Source: Favolaschia claudopus (lineage: Eukaryota > Basidiomycota > Agaricomycetes > Agaricales > Mycenaceae). From it: 64,000 nucleotides of DNA. Positions 43,582 to 53,514 of this stretch are shown piece by piece. The notes beneath the pieces are model-generated. The model made no database searches and was not told where the DNA came from. It was given only the letters and a program-made list of their open reading frames with translations. The first letter of the stretch is position 1. Every line of letters starts with the position of its first letter. Both the position numbers and the translations under genes were made by a program. Location of the stretch: the NCBI GenBank assembly GCA_037176885.1, contig JAWWNJ010000033.1:1240001-1304000 (forward strand), read 5' to 3'.

Positions 43582-43887
43582 TTTTTGCGTTGTATTCACT
43601 TATATAATCATTGTGCTTTGTATTGTTCCATAATTTACTCATAAACTGTATAGCCTTTTATTGTGCATATGTTTATTGTACTTATTGGAGAATTGTAGCA
43701 CATTTTAGAGGTGCATACGAGGTCAAAACAGTGCAATGCAGCTCAAAACGAGGAGACGGGGAACCGTGGGACGGAAACTTCCATTTATGGATGTCAGCTC
43801 CGAGCTGCCTCGGCCCAACTCCGAGCTCGAGCGAGCTGATGGGCAATCACCTCGAGCTCAGCTCCAACTCAGCTCCCGGCAGCACTA
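40531..43887 (+). mobile_element. hAT element lacking its left end
   Basis: The right end is recognised at 43887, where the sequence finishes CTCAGCTCCCGGCAGCACTA; read inverted this is TAGTGCTGCCGGGAGCTGAG, close to the TAGTGTTGCCACCGAG end of the complete element at 57997-62116. The subterminal region holds many GAGCTC, CTCGAG and AGCTC motifs. No matching left end or duplicate of the following 8 bp (GCTCAGCC) was found upstream; the TCATGA-rich element borders the break. It can no longer transpose as a unit, but its transposase frame is mostly open. Confidence 0.8.
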
Positions 43888-43949
43888 GCTCAGCCTCAGC
43901 CTTCCCGCCACATTTTACACCAAACTTGTCGACTTCTCGCTGACACGTC

Positions 43950-45265
43950 ATGCCCGATCCGGACACCAAAACTTCGACGGCTTCTTCCTGGGATTTACCC
44001 CACGGCGCTGGGACTTTCTTTCCGCGCGGGGAGGACCGCCTCAAGGACGAAACCGGGTACTTCCCGTGGTCCAAACGGATGAAGTCAGCGTACGAGACAA
44101 TCGAAATCTGGGATATTGTTTCCACGGTATCTAAGCCGGGGGACAAGGCGTCTGCGGAGGAGCACAGGATTTGGAAGAAGAAGGACAGGTCCGCACTCTC
44201 ATATTTGCTGTCTTCTGTCGACAGCGAGCTCGTCGTCAAAGTCTCAGACTATGACACTGTCCACCAAGCTTGGACCGCTCTCGAGACCGAGTTTGGGCAG
44301 ACTGGGACTGGGGGTATTATGCTCTGGTTCCGTCAGCTCACTCGTCCCTTCCTTGACGATGACACGCTCGCACTCGATTAGCATGTGAAGGACTTCCAGA
44401 AAGCGCAGACTCATCTTACGAAGGCCGGATTCAGTATCCCCGGTCCTATCGTTAGCGCCATCTTCCTCTCCACTCTTCCCTCCGATCCAGACGACCCCAG
44501 ATCCTACTATTCCCTTGTCCAGAGCGCCAAGATTGACGACACGACTACTCTGGTCTCTACGATCCAGGGTGTCCTCGATTCCCGTCGCCGCAGGAAGTCC
44601 CCGAAGACCGAGGGTCAGTCGCAGGAGTCTGCCCTCGCAGCGTTGGAGCACGCTGCCATCGCTCGCGGTACGAAATTCTGTCGTAACTGCAAGCATGAAG
44701 GTCATATCGCGGACGACTGCTGGCAACCGGGTGGCGGTAAGGCCGGTCAGGGCCCGAAGCAGCAGCAGCATAAAAGAAGGGGAAGAGGGGTAAGGGCAAG
44801 GAGAAGGCCCACAATACGGATGGAGGGGGAGACGAAAAATCCAATAATGTACGCTTCGAGAAATGCTTAATGGCCTCCGTGGCCGACTTCTCCTCTTACT
44901 CCCTGCGTGATGAGAGCATTCCGGCTACACCTCCGACGTCATCCTCCCAGACCAACAACTCCGCATACAGTGCACGTACAGCGGGTGCGTCTACCATCAT
45001 CGATTCCGGTACATCGACACACATTCACTCCGTTCGACGCGACTTCGTTTCTTACGCCCAAGCCGTATCCGGAAATATCAGCGGGTTCGGCAACGGTTCG
45101 AGGAAAATCGAGGGTCGCGGTGAAGCACAGCTACTAGCGTCCCATCCTAAGGGTGGTAACGTCCGACTCAGGTTGAAAGATACCTGTTATGTCCCTGACT
45201 CTCAGCCGACGCTTATATCAGTGTCGCGGCTTGATCAGGCGGACTGTTACACCGCCAAAGAGGTT
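43950..45265 (+). pseudogene. Copia gag and protease fragment
   Basis: Plus-strand fragment of a Ty1/Copia retrotransposon starting 62 bp after the hAT right end. From ATG 43950 it encodes a gag-like region (SSWDLPHGAGTFFPRGEDRL, WKKKDRSALSYLLSSVDSEL). An in-frame TAG at 44380-44382 follows DDDTLALD. Resuming after the stop, it continues through a CCHC zinc knuckle (CRNCKHEGHIADDC, about 44680-44721), then, in a new frame from 44870, reaches the aspartic-protease motif IIDSGTSTHIHS (about 45000) and the LKDTCYVPDSQPTLISVSRL block typical of the Copia protease-integrase junction. Coding resemblance stops at about 45265; integrase, reverse transcriptase and LTRs are missing. With one stop, one frame change and 3' truncation it is dead. 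Confidence 0.8.
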
Positions 45266-45667
45266 ATTATTTACCTCAATTGTCCTGCTGTTCCGCGGAT
45301 TCCAACGGTGCTCCTCTGGTGTACAGCCATTGCCGGTTCACTTCCCCTTGCACGACAATTCCTACCAACATCAGCTTCCATATTCATTCTGCCGACCGGG
45401 GGCATGATGGAGGAGTGGTCTATCATGCGGCGTTTCAACACGTCAGCTGCTGGCGGAGTTTTTGGGCAGCAGTTCGAACCCCCCCAGCCCCCGGCGAGAA
45501 AACACTTTTGACACTCGCCGGCTTCCCCACCACCGATTTTCCGCCATTGGTGATCTTTGATCCGACTTTGTCACTGCCAGTCCACTTCCATCACAGTTTC
45601 ACTTCCCACCATCATCCGAGTCTCGGATCGCAGCAGGCAATCACCCGGCGGCCAGCACATTCCAGTA
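45266..45667. other. No recognisable gene
   Basis: After the Copia fragment the sequence holds only short frames of no recognisable kind until the MITE at 45668. Confidence 0.4.
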
Positions 45668-46075
45668 CTATTGTGCCCAACGGGTATGAATTCTCCCAAT
45701 GGGTCTGAATTCTTGGTATTCCTGTTTCCCCTTTGACCCTTTGGCCTCCGGAATTTTCGGGATGAGTTCCTATGATTCTTTTCTATGGGTTGGCAGAGTT
45801 CTATTGGGATACAGAGAGGGCGAGGTGTTGAGGAAAGGGTACCGATTCATCAAGGTAAATTGATGTAGTGATGATTGAGATCAAAATACTCGCCAACTCG
45901 GTAATTACTTTTGGACCAATTCCCTTCCTCGTAGCTCAAGTGCTTTGAGGATGTGGCAGAGAATTAGTGAAAGAATAAATCCCGAAAAAATCCGGGGGCA
46001 AACGATGGACGGGGGAGCAGGAAATATCGGAAATTCAGACCCATTGGGAGAATTCATACCCGTTGGGCACAATAG
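45668..46075. mobile_element. CTATTGTGCCC MITE, 408 bp
   Basis: Terminal inverted repeats start CTATTGTGCCCAACGGGTAT and are perfect for about 43 bp, then continue imperfectly for roughly another 60 bp. TA lies outside both ends (45666-45667 and 46076-46077). No coding content. A single related end (TACTATTGTGCCCAACGGGT) sits alone at 50299-50318, so the family is dispersed. Confidence 0.9.
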
Positions 46076-46373
46076 TATCACAGTATTTGCGGTCATACTC
46101 AAACCTGCTCGGACTTCGCCCACCCGGGCCGCGGTTTATCCCAGTGGAGGTTGCCTGGGAGTTTCAATGGGGGCCACCAAAAAGAACCGACACATCACTG
46201 CACTGTGCCAAAAAAGGGGAATTCTATCAGTCTGGGTTCGGATCGGGTGATGGGGAACAAGGGATGTTTGCTGTGGTGGTGTCGGCCGGCAGGAAGCCAG
46301 ATTACGCATCCATCAAGATGGAATGATTTACAGGACCTGGGAATCTTACCCACTACTTCATTGTGGCATTGCC

Positions 46374-46536
46374 ACAGGACTGGGTTGCAATCACTCAGTC
46401 ATTGTGTTAGAGTCTGCTTACATCACGAGACAGAATTATGGAATATGCGTTAGTAAATAGTTGACAGTTTGTATCTCTATCATATGCCGTAGGCACACCG
46501 GAGAATAAACGGGATTCTAAAAAAAAAAAAAAAAAA
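46374..46536 (+). repeat. Poly(A)-ended dispersed repeat, copy 1
   Basis: About 125 bp (GGACTGGGTTGCAATCACTC through CATATGCCGTAGGCAC) recur at about 52922-53044. This copy is followed by a further 20 bp and then 18 consecutive A residues (46519-46536), as expected for the 3' end of a retrotransposed RNA (SINE, LINE or processed transcript). No coding content. The other copy lacks the A tail. Confidence 0.7.
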
Positions 46537-47169
46537 TCTGCCGACCTCTTCCTTTCCATCACAGGATCACAACCCTTACCGTTCGGCAGAACACACCACG
46601 AACTTCCAATCCTAACCACTGCACTGCAAGCTGCGGTCTCTTGGGATAGGTGGGAGCCAACATTGCTGCTCCACCTGCTGTGCTGTACTTGCGCACACAG
46701 CATACCACATCCAGATTTTATTGTTCACTTGGATACTGGAGCCAATTTTCGCTGGTATTTTTTCTAGGTATCTAATGGCCAATGCGCTGCTATGCACGCA
46801 GGATCTGGTCATCACCAGGTGAAAGCTCATGGGCTTCCACATGGATCGCACATTTGGGCGACCAATTATAGCAGGGTTGCGGAGACTAAACTTGTTCTCG
46901 CCGACTTCTCCATTGTAGCGCAACTGTCTTTTCGACCGTTCGGTGACGGGGACTGTAGCCATTGTCTCGATTGCAGTTTGCGCTGCCCTGGGCGTTGTTT
47001 TCGGTATGACTGCTATAGCTCTTTCTGTCTTCTGAATGTGCTATTCGGTGGGAGCTCTCGCACATTCATTATTGTGGTTTTATTCCTTTGTAGGCTATAT
47101 CTCGTTCTTTGCGAAGGTGGGAGTGTCAGGACATGAATTTGTTTGTTCGCATCATTCCAAGTTGGGATG
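46537..47169. other. No firmly supported gene
   Basis: A minus-strand frame at 46612-46962 (116 codons) is the longest here but has no recognisable motif, and two other frames overlap it. I treat the stretch as non-coding. Confidence 0.35.
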
Positions 47170-47378
47170 TTCCTTATCTCTTGATATCTATCTACATCTA
47201 TATACTTCCCGTAGTTGAGTATGGTCTACAATCAATCACTCTTACTCTTAACCCCCATCTTGACCTCTGAGTCTTTCTCTCTTGTGCCCCTCCGTGTGCT
47301 CCTGCACCTGCACTCCAGCAGCTCTTGTTCCGATCGAGCTCTATCGGCTTCCAGCCACCTCGGTTTATATTCTGATAA
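47170..47378 (+). repeat. Repeat W, copy 2
   Basis: Inverted counterpart of 36801-37010, here reading directly into the second Gypsy copy. The repeat ends TTTATATTCTGATA and the Gypsy sequence continues AACCAGGACGTTACC. The four bases GATA are present in both parent sequences at the junction, a microhomology expected from template switching or end joining. Confidence 0.8.
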
Positions 47379-48915
47379 ACCAGGACGTTACCCTGCTTCG
47401 ACCCGAGCTGTTCCACGTTCGGGCCACCGAGGCCCTGGTTATTGCTGGCCCTGAGGCTCCCCTCCTGCGCGACATTCGTGATGCGCTTGCTGGAGACCCC
47501 GACCTTGAAGAGCCCATTGCCCTGACTGCGAAGGAACTCCTCAAGGCCCGAGGTGTGCGGTCTGCCCGGTCTTCGGAATGGCGTATTGAAGGTGGACTCC
47601 TTTACTTCCGGGGGAAGATTGTCGTCCCCCGAGACAAGGACCTCCGCCGACGCATCCTGGAGCAGCACCATGACACGCGCGTTGCAGGCCATGCCGGTCG
47701 TTTCAAGGCCCTGGAGCTCGTGTCTCGGAACTACTGGTGGCCCCAGCTGTCGCGCCATGTCGGTCGGTATGTCGCGACTTGTGACTTGTGCTGCCGTACC
47801 AAGGCGCTTCGTCAACTGCCGATTGGTGAGCTCCACCCCACAGAGATCCCAGAAGAGCGCTGGCACACCGTGTCGGTCGACTTTATCGTCGAGCTTCCCG
47901 AGGCCCATGGATATGATGCAGTCATGGTTGTTGTCTGTGCCCTTGGGAAGAGAGCGTACTTCATGGAGTGTCACACCACCATTGACGCGGTTGGTGCTGC
48001 TCGGCTGTACTACCGGAACGTCTGGCGCCACCATGGCCTGCCAGAGAAGTACATCTCGGATCGTGGCACCCAGTTCATCGCAGAGTTCACGCGCGAGCTT
48101 TGGCGCCTCGTTGGGGTCACCCCAGCCACTTCTACGGCCTATCACCCGCAGACCGACGGCCAAACGGAGTGTGTTAAGCAGGAACTCGAGCAGTACGTCC
48201 GGCCCTTCACCAATTACAAGCAGGACGACTGGGATGAGCTGCTACCTGCAGCGGAGTTTGCGTACAACAACCACATGCACTCACTCCTCCACGCAGCAGG
48301 TACCGTTCATGACGGACACTGGTCGGCTTCCACGGATGGGCTTTGAGCCCCACGCTGCACGCTCTAGGTTGGAGGCTGTAAATGAGTTCCACAATCGGAT
48401 TGCGTCAGGGGTTTCCGAGGCGAAGGCAGCACTTGTCAAGGCCAAAGCAGAGTACAAGCAGTACTATGACCGCCGGCGGACGCCAGCTCCAGACATCAAG
48501 ATTGGTGACCGGGTGTGGGTTGATGCTTCAGATATCCGCACCACCCGCCCTTCTGTGAAATTCTCCCACCGGCGTATCGGCCCCTTCAAGATTCTGAAGG
48601 TCGTTGGTAATGGTGCCTTCAAACTGGAGCTGCCGCCACGGTCGTTCCTGGCGACAAGCAATGGGAGGTCGAGGAGATATTGGATGCCAAGATCCGCTAT
48701 GGGAGTCTATGGTACTTTGTTCGCTGGAAGGGTTATGACCCGTCACATGGTCAATGGGTGAAGCACTCTAATGTCTTTGCCCCGGACGCTGTCGCTGCTT
48801 TCTACCGCAAATACCCTTCCAAACCTCGCTCCATGGCTGTTGCTGCCTTCGATTCCCTTCCCTTCCGTGACCGCTCGTCAACTCCAGCTCAGGTGCGATC
48901 TATGCGTCGAGGCGC
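47379..48915 (+). pseudogene. Second Gypsy pol copy, 5'-truncated and frameshifted
   Basis: Near-identical to the 3' half of the Gypsy element at 31-36 kb, starting at the position equivalent to 33263. It carries the end of RNase H/linker, the H2C2 zinc finger ([16 protein letters not shown]), the integrase core ([28 protein letters not shown]) and the chromodomain (KIRYGSLWYFVRWKGYDPSH). Relative to the first copy it has 4 extra bases near 48278 and a 103-bp deletion near 48642 (equivalent to 36055-36157). The two together restore frame for the chromodomain but garble the stretch between. It lacks both insertions found in the first copy and so gives the empty sites. Reverse transcriptase, gag and 5' LTR are absent. 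Confidence 0.88.
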
Positions 48916-49055
48916 TGTCAGGGGAACTCCCTCTTTTGGCACTACACAGCCACCTATGACGCAGGCCGCCTGCAGATTTCCCACTTTCCTGTCTATGTCA
49001 TCGTGGAGTAAGGCATGTGACTTGGCCCGGGATCATTGCCGATTGCTCCGAGCTT
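48916..49055 (+). mobile_element. Truncated LTR of the second Gypsy copy
   Basis: The first 140 bp of the Gypsy LTR (TGTCAGGGGAACTCCCTCTT onward) are present and end abruptly after GCTCCGAGCTTGT, where the first copy continues GGGAACTAGT. The polypurine tract in front of it is lost. Confidence 0.85.
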
Positions 49056-49612
49056 GTTAGTCTGAAACAAGTTGCGCCTCCGCTTCGCTCCGGTCCAGCC
49101 TGCACGACAAACCGAAGAATGAAAATGGCGGGAGTCGACGGGAAGATATCGGAAAACGGGCATTTTGTGCGTGCGAAGAAGCTTCAAGCATTGAATGACT
49201 GAGAGGGATGCTCAAATTGACGTGGCGGCGTGAGGGACGAAATATCTTTCGGCAGTTGTGTTGAGGTGAAATATCCATCGAGGAGTCGACTGGGAACAGA
49301 ATTGAATGAAGCAGTACATTGCCCACTGCGATACAAAACAACTTGACTGTATTAGCTCAGCCCAGGTGGGACGCAGCGGTGATATCGTGATTTTCAGGTT
49401 GAAATTCTGTTCCAAGGTATTAGGCGTCGACTATTGCGGGACGGAATGAGGGGTGAAAAGACGCATTTTCGACTTCTTCTCTGTATTTATGCGCCAGGTT
49501 TGGCCACAGCTTTCTCGAACACTGCGCGGCGCAGCATTGAACACTTGATTGAACATTCATACGAAGATACGGAAATGAATTCCCAATCCGTCCAGTTCAG
49601 GCCGGGGAAGTA
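49056..49612. other. No recognisable gene
   Basis: Several overlapping frames of 60-95 codons on both strands, none with a motif. Non-coding in my view. Confidence 0.4.
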
Positions 49613-50143
49613 TGGTTGCGGCCAAAACTTCATGACCAGTCGCAATTTTGCTCAAAATCCTTCGGGATTTGAGATTTAGCAGGAACTAGGGTATGGTTTA
49701 TAGGTGAAATTTTTATTTCAGAGGAATCGGAGGTACTCCTAACTTAGGGTTACAAAACGCGAAATTTGAACAGCGAAAAACCAAAATTGTGTGTACTAAA
49801 CTCACGAATTTGAGGCAGCTAATCAAGTTTTTCTCTGCCATTCTGCCTCTGCAATCCCGAACCCCTTCTTCCGGACCCCACAGTGAAAGTGAAATCTCTT
49901 GAATGACCAGGCGACATTGATGCTGCTGCACAGCCACCGGTCCGAGTGATCCGCAATCAAAAGCGCGAAATTGCCGTGCAAACATGGAAAACCGATTTTT
50001 CGAAGTTTTGCTCCAGTACGTTTGTAGATTACCTTCTTGCAATGCTATTTACACAATCCCAGGATGTCTCAATGAAAACTGACGTGACAGTATCAATTAC
50101 CAAATTGGGACTGCGACTGGTCACGAAGTTCGGTCCGCAACCA
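49613..50143. mobile_element. TGGTTGCGGCC TIR element B, 531 bp
   Basis: Ends TGGTTGCGGCCAAAACTTCA and the inverse (GAAGTTCGGTCCGCAACCA) form imperfect inverted repeats of about 33 bp; TA lies outside both (49611-49612 and 50144-50145). Its interior is collinear with element A at 26731-27284 but diverged. No coding content. The two are separate insertions of one non-autonomous TA-target family. Confidence 0.85.
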
Positions 50144-50300
50144 TAGTCAAATGTTTTTGCTCGCAGTGCGCAGTGGAGGGCAAAAACACGGTGGAGACTT
50201 GTGGGAGCGTCATGAACTACATCGCAAGAAAACGACGAAAGCAACCCGGCTGCAAGGGGATAATGCACAGCCGAGGAGGCATCTCGTTAAAGAACGGTTA

Positions 50301-50320
50301 CTATTGTGCCCAACGGGTCT
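50301..50320 (+). repeat. Orphan end of the CTATTGTGCCC MITE family
   Basis: TA followed by CTATTGTGCCCAACGGGT matches the left end of the 45668-46075 MITE exactly over 18 bases and then diverges. No inverted partner lies nearby, so it is a truncated or internally deleted copy. Confidence 0.75.
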
Positions 50321-50656
50321 CAATTTGCACATTGCTTCGGAATATGAATGCTTGCTACCTTCGCAATTTCAGACGGCTGTGAGCCGTACGGAATTCAATT
50401 AAACAAATTCGTGTATTGATTATTTGAGAATAATGTGGATTAGACAACGGGCGAAAAGATTGAATCTTTTCCGACTCGAAGAAATGGTAGCCTGTGGGGA
50501 ATTCGGTGAGCAAGATAAATATTTAGCCCCTGAGCCAGCTGAGAGCGAAGAGCCTGGTAAGAATCGGAATTAAAATCGGGGCAAGTCTCGAGATTAGGGT
50601 CTTGAGTGAGAGCGGCCATAGTGAAACAGAAATGTGCAGATGCAAGGCGAAGCTGA

Positions 50657-52112
50657 GCTAGTCTCTTGTAAACAGACGCTACAACAAAATATATCCTTGT
50701 ACCTGCGGTTTGTTGTAGTCTGTCAAGTTGCTGTCATCGGCGATTGGAGGTGAGCCAAATGCCGTAATGATTTGAATGAAGTCGAATCAATCGCGTCGTT
50801 GTGCATTCTGCTACGTGTTTTTAGTTACTCTGCTGTGCGGAGTACCTTTGGCAACTCATTTCAATGATGTTACTCACTTGAATGGAAGGAAATGGCTCAA
50901 AATCGAGGGAGATCGCAATTTGGTGGGTTGGCCGCCGGCCACCCGCGGTGTTGTGAATTCCTGTCGCACTGAGTGAAATGACTCACTCAAACTTTATAGA
51001 CCTGGTCGACTATGTCAATTTGAGCGTCGTGTCCCAAAATCTAGGCAATTGACGGGGGCACAGTGGTAGTATAAGGTGAATAGCGGGTGGGAACTATTTC
51101 CCAATTCGTACATTCACTGCATTCCGAGGGTTTGTAGACGAAGACTTCATCTACTTGGTGAGACGGAGGTAGACGAAGTTACAGTATAATCACCCTTTCC
51201 GCGCCGTTGTGCTATTCTTTCTGCGCTCTAGATTTTGCTCCATTGATACGGTGGTGTTTGGCTCTACAGCATACAACAGGCTTATTGAGGGCCCAATTCC
51301 CATCAGCATCGAGGAAAGATCTGCAACTTATTCTAAAGCTACAGTAACATGAAGTGTATGAGAGCCTTTTCTGATTTTTCTTAGCCTCCAATTGTCTGGT
51401 ATATTGAGATTCGGGAGAATTTCGAGAGAGTTTCGTTCTGCCTAGTTGAAAGCAAACAGAGAGCTCTTGTAAGGAGAATAAAGCAAGCTGAAGTTGTAAG
51501 AAGTACTTGAGATACTTAAAAGCTACCAATAGGTACACTGAAACTAACCAAAACAGAACCTGTGAATGGAGCTCATTCCACCACTTCATAATCGGTTCAG
51601 AATCTTGTGTAGAAGGGTCTCGCAATTTACTTGAACGTATGAGGCTGCAAGCTCAACAATATATGGTTTGCGACACAATTATTTCATCTATCTGGGGTTC
51701 AAAGTAAAGAGCATCATTATTGTCGGGGTTTGATTGTGTTTGCGTGCTGACCGTGCAGTGTATACAGATACGTCCCTGGGTATATACTACAAATGAAGAG
51801 GAGCACTATCAAGGCTTGGTTCAATTCAACTGCGCTAGATCCATGGATGTTCTAGATATTTCCAAAATTCACTATGAATCGTATGAATTGCGGTCTTGTT
51901 TTTTGTGTTCGGTTATAGTCACCAGAGGTACCACGGATATTCAACTGTATCTCCGACATTAATAGAATATCTCGAATACCAAACCTCTGCGGAGAATTTA
52001 CGCTGCATTCGAGCAAATCATAGTCTCTTATAAACAGACATTAGAATACAAAACTCCTGGTACCTGCGGTGTATTATAATAGTCTGTCACTTCCAAGGGG
52101 TTAGTGATTGGC
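50657..52112. repeat. Direct-repeat pair of about 95 bp
   Basis: AGTCTCTTGTAAACAGACGC at about 50659 through GATTGGAGG at about 50750 recurs, diverged, at about 52022-52112 (AGTCTCTTATAAACAGACAT through GATTGGCGGG). Both contain CCTGGTACCTGCGG-like and TAGTCTGTCA motifs. No target duplications or coding content. They may be solo LTRs of a small element or remains of a tandem duplication. Confidence 0.65.
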
Positions 52113-52921
52113 GGGTCCCCTTATTATATAATCAGGAATTTCTCACGTTGCATCCTGGCATCTAGAACGCGTATTCACGCGCCTTATTGTCGCAAAAGGC
52201 TTTCAGATCATCTAAAATGCATTATCGGCACTTGAAGCCAGAACAAAGCTCGAGAAACGGATGCGATTTGAATGAGTTAAGTTGAGGTGTTCGCCGCCGG
52301 CCAAAGGCGGCGAAGAGAAACAAAACTCGTCTTTGGACTGCAAAATAGAAAATAAGCTATTCTAACCTCCGGGGAGTGTAGAAAAGTGCTTGTCAATGCA
52401 TCTTACCCTCTAGAATATGGGAAAATGAGCGACCGCACAGTTGAAAGAGGTAGAAAGCGCCGTGGGAACAAACTGCCAAACGCGATGATTATATAATAAG
52501 GCGACCCTCCTATGACCTGCCACGCGGTAAATTACAGACTAAGCAAATCAGCGCTTAGAATGTTATTCTGCTGGCCGCTGCTTCAACCCCGGCACCCCCG
52601 GCATCCCGACACCAAGCCAACATTTCACGAGGAGAACGTTGCGGCGTAGCCGCGAAATTTACGACCAAAGTACCTCTAAAATTCTTGAAATTCTTCCCTT
52701 TCCCTTTCCTTCTCTTTCCTCTTTTGGATTTTTTTTTTTTTTTTGCAATTCTTTTGGGCAGCAACACACACCGTGACCGATGCTACCTAGTTGCAGAAAT
52801 CATTGTGGATGAGGCGGAAAGCAGGCCATCACGACTGTGCTGACAAAGACTTGCCTTATTTAGGGGGGGTGGGTAGTCGTGGGAAGCTATCTGAAATCTT
52901 TGATCCGCGCACCTCTTGAAG

Positions 52922-53044
52922 CCAGGACTGGGCTGCAATCACTCAGTCATTGTGTCGAGTCTGCTTACATCATGGGACAGAATATGGTATGAGTTAGTAG
53001 AAATATTAGATAGCTTCATTTCTACCATATGCCGTAGGCACAAC
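52922..53044 (+). repeat. Dispersed repeat, copy 2 (no poly(A))
   Basis: Diverged copy of 46374-46497: GGACTGGGCTGCAATCACTC through CATATGCCGTAGGCACA. It is not followed by an A tract. Confidence 0.7.
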
Positions 53045-53514
53045 AAGTAGTCTCGGATACCCAGACGTATACAAGCAATTCGAGTCGTAGGACACCTTTC
53101 GGAGGTGTTTTCATATATCTAGATATATAAGAAACCCCGTGGGTGTCCTGGTTAACTGTCGTACTGTTGAGATGGTGAGATTTTGCTTGCCGGAGGTCGC
53201 CGCCAAACATCTGGCATCCGAGACACCGCCACCAACTCTTGCTCCACACTCCACACTCCACCGCCGTCCGCTCAGCTCAACACGTTTGACGCCGTCGCCG
53301 CTCCGTAGACTAGAAGATGAATATATCGTTACTTTCTAACCTCTACCTTGTGTGAGAATCCGAACCAACTTCGTGCAAAATTTCGTCCCCCAATCTACCT
53401 CAAGCTTGATGTGTGTCCTTCGCGTTCTGTATTATCTGTGCTCACTGCTAAACTAGGAATCTCCTAACTCCTCCTTCTACCCCTCGCCGACATCATCAAG
53501 CTGAGCGCCAAGTT

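Larger units (their letters stand above)
50144..52921. other. AT-rich, no recognisable gene
   Basis: Apart from the orphan MITE end at 50301 and the direct-repeat pair listed separately, this stretch shows only short frames. A minus-strand lysine/arginine-rich frame at 52555-52767 is a low-complexity product of a T-rich/CTT tract ending in about 19 T (52726-52744). I see no gene. Confidence 0.45.

Noticed and set aside
47198..48163. 321-codon minus-strand open frame
   Set aside because: Antisense of the second Gypsy integrase; its match to the minus-strand frame of the first copy only reflects the repeat.
47553..48761. 402-codon plus-strand open frame
   Set aside because: An out-of-frame shadow of the Gypsy integrase for most of its length; it enters the true frame only after the 4-base insertion near 48278.
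52555..52767. Basic minus-strand frame of 70 codons
   Set aside because: Lysine/arginine run comes from a T-rich tract; low-complexity artefact.
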